Part shown: positions 8,894 through 17,742 of the stretch, piece after piece | Numbering within the stretch: the first letter of the stretch is position 1 | Layout: each line of letters starts with the position of its first letter | Assembly: GCF_009733865.1 (NCBI RefSeq) | Contig: NZ_WOFB01000014.1 | Span: 123,320-187,319 of the forward strand | From: Oceanobacillus salinisoli | Lineage (GTDB): Bacteria; Bacillota; Bacilli; Bacillales; Amphibacillaceae | DNA length: 64,000 bases | Direction: 5' to 3' | Notes under the pieces: generated by a model | What the model was told of the DNA's origin: nothing | Database searches by the model: none | The model's input: only the letters and a program-made list of their open reading frames with translations | Translations under genes and position numbers: made by a program

Positions 8894-9583
8894 ATGTCAT
8901 TTACAGAACAATTACGTAAAGAAAACGATGCTATTTTTCAGCAGATTTTTGAACATCCTTTTGTTGACGGAATCGGAAAAGGAAATGTTCCAAACGAATC
9001 CATTGCCCATTATATTAAAGCGGATTTTGAATATTTAAATGCATTTATGAAAATCTATGGAATTGCCATTTCCAAATCGGATAACAGAGGAGACATTCAA
9101 TATTTCTTTGACAAGATGGCATTTATTTTAAACGATGAAATTCACCCGCATCATAATTTTTGCGAATATATTGGAGTTCCCTATGAAACGTTGCAAGGAC
9201 ACCCACTGCCACCGACAGCCGATCATTATATCAAGCATATGATGTACCATGCTCAAACAGGGACCATGGCTGAAACTTTGGGAGCACTACTTCCTTGCCC
9301 TTGGACCTATCAGGAGATTGGAATAGAGCTCATGGAAAAATATCAGCCGGAAAAGGACCATCCCTTTTACCAATGGATTAGCTTCTATGGTGATACGGGG
9401 TCCCGAAATGTTACTGCGGAAATGCGCGAACGTTTAGATGCTCTTGCGGAAGAAGCTTCTCCACTTGAAAAAGAGCGTATCAAAGAAGCTTTTCGTAAAA
9501 GCTGTGAACTCGAATTGGCTTTTTGGGAAATGGCTTATACATGTGAAGTTTGGCCATCCAAAAAGGCGGTGACCAAAGCATGA
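8894..9583 (+). CDS. tenA: TenA, aminopyrimidine aminohydrolase (thiaminase II)
   Basis: A 229-residue helical-bundle enzyme that hydrolyses amino-HMP and degraded thiamin products to HMP for salvage. The catalytic cysteine is in LLPCPWTYQEIG (Cys near 135), and the substrate-binding acidic residues and DFEYLNAF near residue 45 are present. The start is ATG 8894 behind AAGGAGGAA; an in-frame ATG 13 codons upstream lies before this ribosome site. The TGA overlaps the thiD ATG (ATGA at 9580-9583). Confidence 0.93.
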   Translation: MSFTEQLRKENDAIFQQIFEHPFVDGIGKGNVPNESIAHYIKADFEYLNAFMKIYGIAISKSDNRGDIQYFFDKMAFILNDEIHPHHNFCEYIGVPYETLQGHPLPPTADHYIKHMMYHAQTGTMAETLGALLPCPWTYQEIGIELMEKYQPEKDHPFYQWISFYGDTGSRNVTAEMRERLDALAEEASPLEKERIKEAFRKSCELELAFWEMAYTCEVWPSKKAVTKA

Positions 9584-10386
9584 CACAAACCGCCTGTGCA
9601 CTTACTATCGCTGGAACAGACCCTAGTGGCGGGGCTGGTATTCATGCTGATTTAAAAACGTTTCAGGAACTAAAAAGCTACGGAATGTCAGTCATTACTT
9701 CCGTTGTTGCCCAAAACACGACCGGTGTTCAAGGGATTCATCACATTCCACTGGAAATGATTGAACAGCAAATGGATTCTGTTACATCTGATATGCCAGT
9801 TCACGCATTAAAAACAGGGATGATTGCCAATATTGATATGATGAGAGTTCTTGCAGAGAAAATCACTAAAATCGATGCACCGTATGTGATGGACCCTGTC
9901 ATGGTAGCGACAAGCGGAGATGCATTAATCGAAGAACAAGCACGTGATTTTTTAAGGGAAAACCTTTTGCCATTAGCTACCGTCGTTACTCCAAACATTC
10001 CTGAAGCTGAATTTTTAATCGAAAAGAAAATAGAGATTATGGAAGATATGGAAAAGGCAGCAAAGACCATTGTTCATGAATTAGGTGCAGGGGCTGCCCT
10101 GGTTAAAGGTGGACATTTACAAGGGGAAGCCATTGACTATCTTTATGATGGAGACGAGTTACACACATTTTCTGCTAAACGGATTGATACCAAAAACACA
10201 CATGGAACAGGCTGTACCTATTCCGCTGCCATCACTGCTTATTTAAGTCAGGGGCTGTCCTTATATGATGCAGTTGAAAAAGCAAAACACTTCGTAACAG
10301 CAGCAATTCAACATTCATTTTCACTAGGGGCAGGAAATGGGCCAACTAACCATTGGGCTGTACGTGAAGAAGAGGGTGTACGATGA
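9580..10386 (+). CDS. thiD: Hydroxymethylpyrimidine (phosphate) kinase ThiD
   Basis: A 268-residue ribokinase-family kinase that phosphorylates HMP to HMP-PP in two steps. Visible are the N-terminal LTIAGTDPSGGAGI substrate site, the DPVMVATSG segment and the anion-hole motif THGTGCTYSAAI with its catalytic Cys region near residue 210. It overlaps tenA and thiM by ATGA at both ends, indicating coupled translation. The real start is the overlapping ATG, not the in-frame codon 10 residues upstream. Confidence 0.95.
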   Translation: MTQTACALTIAGTDPSGGAGIHADLKTFQELKSYGMSVITSVVAQNTTGVQGIHHIPLEMIEQQMDSVTSDMPVHALKTGMIANIDMMRVLAEKITKIDAPYVMDPVMVATSGDALIEEQARDFLRENLLPLATVVTPNIPEAEFLIEKKIEIMEDMEKAAKTIVHELGAGAALVKGGHLQGEAIDYLYDGDELHTFSAKRIDTKNTHGTGCTYSAAITAYLSQGLSLYDAVEKAKHFVTAAIQHSFSLGAGNGPTNHWAVREEEGVR

Positions 10387-11159
10387 ATACGCAACACATT
10401 ATTGAAGAAGTACGTACAAATACGCCATTGATTCATCATTTAACGAATCAGGTGGTTATGAATTTTACTGCTAATGGATTATTATCTTTTGGTGCTGCAC
10501 CGGTAATGGCAAAAGCCGAGGAAGAGGCTGCTGACATGGCCTCTCATGCGGATGGCTTATTAATTAACATAGGTACATTAACATCAAACGAATTAAAAGC
10601 CATGATTTCGGCTGGAAAGGCAGCCAACAAAAAAGGAATTCCAGTTGTACTGGACCCTGTTGGAGTGGCTGCCACCCCATTTCGAACCAATGCGTTTCAA
10701 CAAATTGTAAAAGAGGTACATCCGACTGTTATTAAAGGGAATGCTGGAGAGCTGGCTCACCTGGTTGATATACCTTGGCAGACAAAAGGGGTTGACTCTA
10801 TTGGTGATGGAAATGTGGAAGAAATCGCGGTGAATGTAGCTAAAACCTATCAAACAACCGCCGTTTTAACAGGGAAGTCAGATGTCATAAGTACATCCCA
10901 ATCGACATTAACCAATGATACAGGGCACGCTTTATTATCTAAGGTAACGGGGGCAGGCTGTTTATTAGGGTCGATTATTACTGCCTGTCTAACAACAAAG
11001 GATTCAGTGGAAGATCAAGCCCATGCCGCCGTATATTATTACGGATTAGCAGCTGAATTCTCTGCTGCCCAAGAAAATGTGAAAGGGCCTGGGACTTTCA
11101 CCGCCCATTTTCTTGATGCCCTTTCCATGGATATCGATCATCTGAAGGGAGTTCAATAA
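10383..11159 (+). CDS. thiM: Hydroxyethylthiazole kinase ThiM
   Basis: A 258-residue kinase that phosphorylates hydroxyethylthiazole. Diagnostic segments are PLIHHLTNQVVMNFTANG at the N terminus, VVLDPVGVAATPFR near 95, IKGNAGE near 117 and VTGAGCLLGS near 190. It overlaps thiD by four bases. With ThiW it completes thiazole salvage. Confidence 0.95.
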   Translation: MNTQHIIEEVRTNTPLIHHLTNQVVMNFTANGLLSFGAAPVMAKAEEEAADMASHADGLLINIGTLTSNELKAMISAGKAANKKGIPVVLDPVGVAATPFRTNAFQQIVKEVHPTVIKGNAGELAHLVDIPWQTKGVDSIGDGNVEEIAVNVAKTYQTTAVLTGKSDVISTSQSTLTNDTGHALLSKVTGAGCLLGSIITACLTTKDSVEDQAHAAVYYYGLAAEFSAAQENVKGPGTFTAHFLDALSMDIDHLKGVQ

Positions 11160-11167
11160 TAACAACC

Positions 11168-11782
11168 ATGAATAGACAAATTTTGCGTAAATATTTTATT
11201 ATGGGCAGTCAAAACTGTGATAAAGATCCAGTAAAAATATTAGAAACTGCTGCATTAGGTGGAATAACTGCTTTTCAATATCGTGAAAAAGGAGAAGGTT
11301 CACTGACTGGCAAAGCAAAATTGGAGCTTGGCAGAGAATTGCGTGAAATCTGCAGAAAGTATCATATCCCATTTATTATTAATGATGACGTGGAGCTGGC
11401 TGAAGCGTTGGATGTGGATGGAATTCATGTAGGTCAAGATGATCAGTCAGTCGAAGTGTTAAGAAAGATTTTTCCGAATATGATCATTGGGCTTTCTGTT
11501 TCTAATGACGAAGAGCTGGCAAAGAGTCCGATTGAGCTTGTAGATTACGTAGGTGCTGGTCCTGTTTTTTCTACTGCCACAAAGACAGATGCCAAAGAAG
11601 CTGTTGGACTAGAATGGATACAAACATTAAGAGGAAAATATCCTGATCTTCCAATTGTCGGCATTGGTGGAATCAATACGGAAAATGCAGCTTCTGTTCT
11701 GGAGGCTGGTGCCGATGGAGTATCAGTTATATCAGCCATTGCCAAAGCTAGAAATATAGAAAGTGCAGTAGAACAGTTGTAG
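11168..11782 (+). CDS. thiE: Thiamin-phosphate synthase ThiE
   Basis: A 204-residue TIM-barrel enzyme that joins HMP-PP and thiazole phosphate to thiamin phosphate. Seen are FQYREKGEG (phosphate/pyrophosphate contacts), FIINDDVELA, DGIHVGQDD, VGAGPVFSTATKTDA and VGIGGINTENAA. It follows thiM by 8 bases and is the last gene of the riboswitch-controlled operon. No de novo thiamin genes (thiC, thiG, thiS, thiO) are present here, so the operon as seen is for salvage. Confidence 0.95.
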   Translation: MNRQILRKYFIMGSQNCDKDPVKILETAALGGITAFQYREKGEGSLTGKAKLELGRELREICRKYHIPFIINDDVELAEALDVDGIHVGQDDQSVEVLRKIFPNMIIGLSVSNDEELAKSPIELVDYVGAGPVFSTATKTDAKEAVGLEWIQTLRGKYPDLPIVGIGGINTENAASVLEAGADGVSVISAIAKARNIESAVEQL

Positions 11783-11819
11783 AGAAAATAGAGTCCGTTG
11801 ACTAAGAAAGGGAAAGAGA

Positions 11820-11960
11820 AACTACCCGCTTTCCGCGAATGAACTGGTGATCCCCTCGCTTTTTTACTGCAGGGGTCCCGCCAGCCCGTTTTTTCCACAG
11901 TACAGGAAAAGATTCGGCAGCGTTACATTACACGAAAAAACACATATTTGTTGCAGTTTC
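11820..11960. repeat. Probable degenerate copy of the 312/416-bp dispersed element
   Basis: The 258-base gap after thiE holds no gene. Its central part (CACAGTACAGGAAAAG ... TCGGCAGCGTTACAT ... CACGAAAAAA) aligns by eye with a part of the elements at 19.1 and 43.1 kb (CACAGGACAAGGAACA ... TCGTCAGCGATACAT ... CACGCAGAAAAA). I see no intact ends, so this would be an old, eroded copy. Confidence 0.4.
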
Positions 11961-12040
11961 TCTTCCTAAATTAATTTTAGATGCACAAATTCACTTAAAA
12001 AATGGGATAAAGCTTATAAAGCTTATAATTGTCTTTTCAT

Positions 12041-12664
12041 CTACTCTCTTGGCATTAATCCATTTGATAATAGTTCAATAATTTTGTCTATCTCCTTTGA
12101 TTCATCTTCCCAATTCGCTTCAGGTATAGCTATATGTCTTGCTAAAATATAAGATAATATTGCTCCTGCCACCATACGAATAATCGTATTAGGGTCTGCT
12201 TCAATAATCTGGCCCTTCGCTTGATAGTGATCAACTATCTGTCTAAATTTATCAAAGATTTCCTTGCCGATATGCTCAATAAATCGTTCCTTTAATTCTG
12301 GATGGAACGGGATTTCCTGAACTAATATACGTAATAGCGGCAAATTCTTTTTAATAAACTCTTTTCGGTTTTCAATCATACCTCGAATAAAGTCCTGAAA
12401 TGTTTCAAAATCCCGGTCTAGTACCTTATTCATATCGTTTTTTATCATCGGTGCAATTAATTTAACCATCATAGGTGATAAAACCGACAATAGCAGCCCT
12501 TTTTTTGATTTAAAATGTTTAAAAATGGTACCTTCTGCAACTTCGGCCTTTTTTGCAATTTCATTCGTAGAAGTTGCTGCAAATCCCTTTTCGGCAAATA
12601 ATTCCACTGCTGCATCTAAGATTGCCTTTTGTTTTTCTGTTAATTTTTCCTCATCATTTCCCAT
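12041..12664 (-). CDS. TetR-family regulator of the adjacent ABC exporter
   Basis: A 207-residue regulator. The N-terminal HTH (residues about 8-55) reads ILDAAVELFAEKGFAATSTN then EGTIFKHFKSKKGLL, a standard TetR domain; the C-terminal ligand domain resembles the YttP/AcrR-C type regulators. It starts 77 bases after the end of the ABC-2 permease reading frame, on the same strand, and may be cotranscribed with it. Two palindromes around the exporter promoter at 14.5 kb are the likely binding sites, giving negative feedback. RBS GAGGGCG precedes the ATG. The effector is unknown. Confidence 0.9.
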   Translation of the reverse strand: MGNDEEKLTEKQKAILDAAVELFAEKGFAATSTNEIAKKAEVAEGTIFKHFKSKKGLLLSVLSPMMVKLIAPMIKNDMNKVLDRDFETFQDFIRGMIENRKEFIKKNLPLLRILVQEIPFHPELKERFIEHIGKEIFDKFRQIVDHYQAKGQIIEADPNTIIRMVAGAILSYILARHIAIPEANWEDESKEIDKIIELLSNGLMPRE

Positions 12665-12741
12665 GAATAATCGCCCTCTTATCTAGACTGTCTTTCTCAT
12701 TAACTAAGTATATATAATAATGGTTACACTGGAAAGTATCT

Positions 12742-13770
12742 TTATATTTTACGATATTTTCTGAGTGCCGTTACATTCAGTAGGATAAATAAACATGAAA
12801 AACCGAGCATGACGCTTATATCAGCATAAATTTCTCCCCAGCCAGCTCCTCTTACCATGACATCCCGTAAAGCTTCCGCCGCATAATATAATGGCGTAAA
12901 TGGTCCTATCTAGCTCACCCATTCTGAAATGGTTTCTAAATGGAACAAACCGGAAAAGAAGATCTGTGGGATGACGACAATTGGGATAAACTGAATCATC
13001 TGCAGCTCATTCTGGGCAAAGGAAGATATAAGTATTCCCAGTGTAAGTGCAGTGAAAGCTAAAAATAAGATAATGACAAGGACATGCCAAAAGGCTCCTT
13101 CCATTAGCATTCCAAGCACATAAATAGCATACCAGGCTATGATAGTAGATTGGACCATTGTAAATAAACCAAAGCCTAGCACATAACCAATAACAATTTC
13201 CCATTTTCGAATGGGGGTAGAAAGCAATCTTTCCAAAGTACCTGTTGTTCTCTCTCTAATAAATGAGACACCAGCAATAATAAAGACAAAGAAAAATACA
13301 AAAAAGCCTAATAAAACAGGTCCAAAATAATCAAATGAACTCATTTCACTGGAACCATGCAGGTAATGAATGTCGATTTCCTCACCACCTGCAATGCCTT
13401 GCATCGGAGTCAACTTCGTTTGCAGCCATTTAATTACAGCACTGTTTACCGATGGATCACTTCCTTCCAGAATTATAGAAGGAGAATTTTGATCAAATAC
13501 TAGGTAAGCATCTATTTTCCGAGCATTTAGTTCTTCCTTAGCAATTTCCCCCTTCTCATATGTTTTTATTTCCACTTCGGATAAGTCCATTTGTTCTGTC
13601 ACCGCTTCTGGAAACTCAACAAACCCTATTTTAGGTAGATAATTATCACCATTAAAAACTAGATGAAGCATGGTTAATACTAAAATTGGAGCAAAAATCA
13701 ATAATGCCATCGTTCTCTTATCACGTACAAGCTGCTGTAGTATTCGTTTTGCTAAAGCCAATATTCTCAC
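12742..13770 (-). pseudogene. ABC-2 type permease interrupted by an in-frame TAG
   Basis: The frame encodes an ABC-2 membrane protein: membrane segment near the N terminus, large extracytoplasmic loop, then FFVFIIAGVSFIRERTTGTLERLLSTP and further membrane helices. After ISEWVS a TAG (12910-12912) occurs, and the same frame continues without another stop to TAA 12742-12744 with IGPFTPLYYAAEALRDVM and one more membrane helix, which is the normal C-terminal part of this family (about 340 codons in all). The product is thus about 55 residues short unless the stop is read through. A GTG at 13770 behind GGGGGTG is the preferred start; an ATG at 13785 overlaps the ATPase gene. A sequencing error is possible. 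Confidence 0.82.
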
Positions 13771-13771
13771 T

Positions 13772-14488
13772 TTAAACACCCCCATATGCCAAAAAGACTT
13801 CTTCCAGACTGACTGAACCTGATTTGCCTTTTAACTCTTCCGGTGTACCAACAGCAATAAGTGAGCCATCTCTCAACAGACCTAATCGATCACATTTTTC
13901 TGCTTCATCCATGACATGAGTAGTGACAAGGATTGTTGTCCCCTGTTTATTCAATTGATAAAACGCTTCCCAAATACTTTTTCGTAATACCGGATCTATC
14001 CCCACAGTTGGTTCATCAAGAATGAGCATTTCCGGTTCATGCAGCAATGCAATCGCTAACGAAAGCCTCCTTTTCATTCCACCAGAATAATTGGATACAA
14101 GTTTATGAACATGATCTGATAGTGCAACAACTTCCATCACTTCTTTTATTCTTTCAAACTGTCTTTTTCCTCTTAATCCATATAACTTTGCAAAAAATTC
14201 CAAGTTTTCCCTGGCAGATAATTCTTCATACAAACCATCCGCCTGAGCCATATAGCCAATTCTCTTCATTAAGTTTAAGTCTGGCATTTTTTGCTGAAAT
14301 ACATAATTGTCTCCTATTGTCGGGTTGTCTAATCCAGCTAATTGTTTAACAAGAGTGGACTTTCCTGCACCAGATGGACCTAGAAGTCCAAAGATTTCTC
14401 CATTCACAATTTCTAAACTTATCTTATTTAATACCTTCTGTTCGCCAAATACTTTGGATACATCTTGAACCGACACACATGTCTCCAC
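13772..14488 (-). CDS. ABC transporter ATPase (ABC-2 export system)
   Basis: A 238-residue ATPase of the DRA/CcmA-like multidrug export class. Walker A is GPSGAGKST, signature YSGGMKRRLS, Walker B EMLILDEPTVGIDP, and the H-loop TTHVMDEAEKC. I prefer the GTG at 14488, 8 bases after GGGAGAGG; the in-frame ATG at 14524 lies inside the operator next to the -10 box and has no ribosome site. Its stop lies next to the permease start. Together with the permease it would export a drug or lipid-like compound sensed by the nearby TetR protein. Confidence 0.9.
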   Translation of the reverse strand: METCVSVQDVSKVFGEQKVLNKISLEIVNGEIFGLLGPSGAGKSTLVKQLAGLDNPTIGDNYVFQQKMPDLNLMKRIGYMAQADGLYEELSARENLEFFAKLYGLRGKRQFERIKEVMEVVALSDHVHKLVSNYSGGMKRRLSLAIALLHEPEMLILDEPTVGIDPVLRKSIWEAFYQLNKQGTTILVTTHVMDEAEKCDRLGLLRDGSLIAVGTPEELKGKSGSVSLEEVFLAYGGV

Positions 14489-14511
14489 AATATACACCTC
14501 TCCCTCGATTA

Positions 14512-14569
14512 AGTGATTACTCACTTTATTATATTACCCACCTCGGATTTTGTAAAGTGAGTAATCACT
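14512..14569 (-). promoter_or_regulatory. Promoter of the ABC exporter flanked by two TetR-type operators
   Basis: On the minus strand TTTACA (14551-14556), a 17-base spacer and a perfect TATAAT (14528-14533) form a strong SigA promoter. AGTGATTACTCACT (14512-14525) lies just downstream and its reverse complement AGTGAGTAATCACT (14556-14569) just upstream, so two identical near-palindromic 14-mers bracket the promoter. This arrangement is typical for repression by a TetR dimer; the only nearby candidate is the regulator at 12.0-12.7 kb. Confidence 0.82.
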
Positions 14570-14774
14570 CATATATGTTTTTAAAAAAATCGTCCTTAAG
14601 TTTTTTAGCTTTTTATTCGATGCCAATTAAAAATAATTGTATTCCAATTTTCAGAAAATACAATGACCCACCTTATTTTCCTAGTTAAAAGCCTATTCTT
14701 CTTTAGACTAATCCCCAACTGGACGATTTTCCCATATAGTGTATAGACATGAAATTATTAAGGGGGAATTTTGA

Positions 14775-15278
14775 ATGAACTACTATCCACAACACTATGA
14801 GTCACCGTATTATGGGGAGGAGAGACAATATGGACTTCCATGGTATTTATTAAACCAATACTTTGGTCCCGGTGGAGGTTACCCTGGTAGCGCTCCCGGA
14901 ACAGGATTTCCAGGTACTCCAGAAGGTTTCCCTGGTGCAGGACCTGGAGCGGGCTTTCCTGGCGGAGGATTTCCAGGTGCCGGTCCCGGCCAGCAATTCC
15001 CGGGTGTACCCGGAGTAGGACAACAAGCAGGACCACCAACTTCACCACCACCTAGCTTTACACCTCAGCAGCCGCAGTTTCAGGCATTAGCAGTAGACCC
15101 TGGTGGGATTCGTGGATGTTTATTTCGATTTACGTATATTTGGCTTAGAAGAAGTGCTTTCTGGTTCTATCCAACCTTTGTTGGAAGAAGATCTATTGCC
15201 GGTTATCGTTGGATAGGATGGAGATGGGTATACTTCGGTATTGACCTAGACAGAATTGAATCCTTCCAGTGCTATTAA
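14775..15278 (+). CDS. Gly/Pro-rich N-terminal, Trp/Tyr-rich C-terminal protein, unknown function
   Basis: A 167-residue protein without signal peptide. Residues 1-30 are rich in Tyr, 33-85 carry irregular GxxPG-type repeats (many FPG and GAGPG units), 86-110 are Pro/Gln-rich, and the last 60 residues form a compact segment rich in aromatic residues (FRFTYIWLRRSAFWFYPTF; GWRWVYFGIDLDRIESFQCY). The repeat resembles collagen-like or coat-associated low-complexity stretches, but strict Gly-X-Y periodicity is not kept. RBS AGGGGGAA precedes ATG 14775. I recognise no family; a surface or spore-coat role is only a guess. Confidence 0.75.
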   Translation: MNYYPQHYESPYYGEERQYGLPWYLLNQYFGPGGGYPGSAPGTGFPGTPEGFPGAGPGAGFPGGGFPGAGPGQQFPGVPGVGQQAGPPTSPPPSFTPQQPQFQALAVDPGGIRGCLFRFTYIWLRRSAFWFYPTFVGRRSIAGYRWIGWRWVYFGIDLDRIESFQCY

Positions 15279-15363
15279 TCTAGCTCGCTAACAAATAATT
15301 GGACAGCAGCACAATCTATATCCCTCCTTCACTCATAAATTAATGATGTAAGGAGGGATGCAA

Positions 15364-15558
15364 ATGTATCAATTAGCATTATTATATTTAGCAGCTGTAG
15401 TCGCAGGATATTCACTTCTTGGTTTAACATTTATTGCTAGATTTGTTGAACCAATTGCACCCGTTCTTGTTGGAGTTGGAGCAATCGCAGTAATCGTTTT
15501 TGCATCGGCTATCTTGTATCTGGCACTCCGAGCATTATTTAATAAGCATATTAAATAA
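15364..15558 (+). CDS. Small two-helix membrane protein, unknown
   Basis: A 64-residue protein with two hydrophobic segments (about residues 4-24 and 33-57) and a basic C terminus (FNKHIK). The ATG at 15364 is spaced 6 bases from GGAGGG, while the upstream ATG 15358 touches the ribosome site. It is followed by a clear terminator, so it is expressed alone or with the Gly/Pro-rich gene before it. No family recognised. Confidence 0.65.
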   Translation: MYQLALLYLAAVVAGYSLLGLTFIARFVEPIAPVLVGVGAIAVIVFASAILYLALRALFNKHIK

Positions 15559-15570
15559 CATGATTCTCAT

Positions 15571-15606
15571 ATTAGAGACCGTCTTTATCCGGTCTCTAAT
15601 TTTTTA
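15571..15606 (+). terminator. Intrinsic terminator
   Basis: ATTAGAGACCG (15571-15581) pairs with CGGTCTCTAAT (15590-15600), followed by TTTTT, 12 bases after the small membrane protein gene. Confidence 0.93.
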
Positions 15607-15656
15607 TATAAGGCTCTTTTCGTAAGTTTTGTTGTTTTTTTAATTTTCGTGGTTGA

Positions 15657-15740
15657 TATAAACTGCGACATAACTTTAAATGATGAGCGTAGTGTATTTC
15701 CGGAGCGGTATGAGAGCACTAAGTAATGTCGGAGTTTATA
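15657..15740. repeat. 84-bp hairpin element with 15-bp arms
   Basis: TATAAACTGCGACAT (15657-15671) and ATGTCGGAGTTTATA (15726-15740) are inverted repeats with one mismatch, enclosing a GC-richer centre. No gene overlaps. It lies just before the first copy of the structured repeat. It could be a small palindromic mobile unit or a structured RNA. Confidence 0.6.
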
Positions 15741-15787
15741 TATTCAGTGACAAAAACAGCGGCTTCCAGAAGACAAACGAATAAAAA

Positions 15788-16045
15788 TAGCGCAAGCGCC
15801 CGTTTAGCGACGTACGAACTGCCCCTGGCCATGCCAGGTGGTTCGGTGTTGCCGCGCAAAGCGGCGGTTCTAACCGAACAGTCCCCGTAGGAGATAAAGG
15901 AAACACGACGAACGGAGTGAGTCGATGTTGACTTTCACCGCAAGGGTATAAGTGCGACTAAGCCTCTGGTTTCACCAATCGGCAAGTCTTCTTTATCGTA
16001 CGGAGGTGAGGGAAGTCCGCTAGTCGCTGGGCGACGGAGCTAGAC
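15788..16045 (+). repeat. Structured dispersed repeat, copy 1 (258 bp)
   Basis: Starts AGCGCAAGCGCCCGTTTAGC and ends GTCGCTGGGCGACGGAGCT. It is nearly identical over most of its length to 28600-28797 and 55219-55400. It contains nested hairpins, for example CCTGGCCATGCCAGG and GCCGCGCAAAGCGGC, and its ends are partly complementary (AGCGCCC/AGCGAC against GTCGCT/GGGCGC). This copy carries about 60 extra bases (about 15947-16000). Much richer in GC than the surroundings. No reading frame of note. Confidence 0.88.
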
Positions 16046-16080
16046 ATCAAAGCGCAAATTTATACTTTCTTATCTTTTTT

Positions 16081-16128
16081 AAAAAACCTTCATCTGTTTC
16101 TAGTAGTTAGAAAAGATGAAGGTTTTTC
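16081..16128 (-). terminator. Bidirectional terminator
   Basis: AAAAACCTTCATCT and AGATGAAGGTTTTT form a perfect long stem with A/T runs on both sides. It ends BCCT-gene transcription coming from the right. Confidence 0.9.
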
Positions 16129-16130
16129 TT

Positions 16131-17684
16131 TCATTCAGATTTATCTACTTTCTTTCGCATTTCCCTTTGCCAAATAAGGCCTTGTTCTAATGCCATTTTT
16201 CTTGCAATTCTTGGTGCATTCCACAATGGCGGCAATAAAAGCAAGGATACTGGCACTGCGGTTATTACAATAGAGTTTTGAATAGCGGATATACTATTTT
16301 CTCCGATTGTCAATATCATCACGGTAGTAAGACCAAAGATGATTGCCCAGAATACGCGCAGCCATCTTCTAGGATGGTCATTACCAGTTAAGGTTGCAGC
16401 TATCGTATAAGACATCGTATCTGTTGTTGTCGCAACAAAAATAATCGATACCAGTAGGAATGCTACACCAAATATAGTTCCCATCGGTAATTGATCGGTT
16501 ATCGCCATCACTGCTGCTGGCATTCCACCTTCATTTAGAGCATTAGACACTGATCCTGGGTTTTCTCTTTCAAAAAATACTCCAGTTCCACCTACAACCG
16601 AGAACCAAAAGTTATTTACTAATGGTGCAACGATTGAAACAGCGATAATCAGTTCCCTAATCGTTCTTCCTCGGGAAATACGGCTAATAAATACAATCAG
16701 CATTGGTGCATAGCCGATAAACCAGCCCCAAAAGAAAATCGTCCACCACGCAAGCCAGCCATGGTCTCCGCGGTACAAACTCATTTCAAAAAAGTGCTGA
16801 ATGTGAAAGCCTGTTCCACCAACAAAGGCATCAATGATAAACATCGTAGGCCCAATAATAAGAATTACTGCTGCTAAAAAGATGGTAAACATCACGTTGT
16901 AGTTACTCAAATGATAGATACCACGGTCAACTCCTGTCGCAGCGGAGATCGCTGCAATTCCAGCTAATGCAAGTACGACAATGATACTTAGCGATAGCGT
17001 ATTGGGAACATCAAATAGATGGTTTAGACCATAGGATATTTGCAGTCCAAGAAATCCTAGTGGTCCTAGAGTACCTGCAACGGTAGCAATAATGGAAAAA
17101 ATATCCGCAGCAGATCCAATTACGCTGTTATGATAAATTTTTTCACCAAAAATTGGATACAATAAGCCTCTTGGTCGTAACGGTAATTTCTTTGTATAAT
17201 GCACATACATCATCACAATAGTAGCTAATGTCCCAAGAATCGCCCACGCTGTAAACCCCCAATGCATAAAGGATTGTGCAAAGGCTGCTGGAACATTATT
17301 AAATTCACCACCACCGAATAAAGGGGGTGTTTCCATATAGTGGTTCATTGGCTCGGACGCCGCCCAAAATACGCCACCACTAGCCAATAATGTTACTAAT
17401 ATCATCGAAACCCAACCAAAGAAACTATACTTTGGTTTGTCCATATTACCTAATCGAACTTTTCCATACTTAGAAAAAGCGAGTACTAAACCAATTGCAA
17501 AATTTAATAATAACAAGACTTGCCAGTAAGCACCAAATAACTCTGCTGATAAATCAAACAGGGTGGATATTGTATTTCCAACCATATCACTATTGATAAA
17601 TGACAAGACAATAAATAAGATTAAAAACCCACCACTTATTATAAATACTGGCCAATCTAATGTTGCTTTTTTCTTTGAATTCAC
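16131..17684 (-). CDS. BCCT family betaine/carnitine/choline transporter
   Basis: A 517-residue carrier with twelve membrane segments. Family landmarks are MHWGFTAWAILG near 140, the region FFWGWFIGYAPMLIVFISRISRGRT near 315 (conserved Trp-rich transport motif followed by the RISRGRT loop) and TTDTMSYT near 405. BCCT carriers import trimethylammonium osmolytes by sodium or proton symport; in some members the signature tryptophans vary and change substrate. The short, charged C-terminal tail (REMRKKVDKSE) may serve in osmosensing. RBS GGAGGAAAAA lies before the ATG. It complements the carnitine operon at 1-8 kb, though unlinked. Confidence 0.92.
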   Translation of the reverse strand: MNSKKKATLDWPVFIISGGFLILFIVLSFINSDMVGNTISTLFDLSAELFGAYWQVLLLLNFAIGLVLAFSKYGKVRLGNMDKPKYSFFGWVSMILVTLLASGGVFWAASEPMNHYMETPPLFGGGEFNNVPAAFAQSFMHWGFTAWAILGTLATIVMMYVHYTKKLPLRPRGLLYPIFGEKIYHNSVIGSAADIFSIIATVAGTLGPLGFLGLQISYGLNHLFDVPNTLSLSIIVVLALAGIAAISAATGVDRGIYHLSNYNVMFTIFLAAVILIIGPTMFIIDAFVGGTGFHIQHFFEMSLYRGDHGWLAWWTIFFWGWFIGYAPMLIVFISRISRGRTIRELIIAVSIVAPLVNNFWFSVVGGTGVFFERENPGSVSNALNEGGMPAAVMAITDQLPMGTIFGVAFLLVSIIFVATTTDTMSYTIAATLTGNDHPRRWLRVFWAIIFGLTTVMILTIGENSISAIQNSIVITAVPVSLLLLPPLWNAPRIARKMALEQGLIWQREMRKKVDKSE

Positions 17685-17742
17685 TTTTTTCCTCCTAATT
17701 TTATAGGAACAAGCGTCTATAATATCGTATTACATTTTGCCA

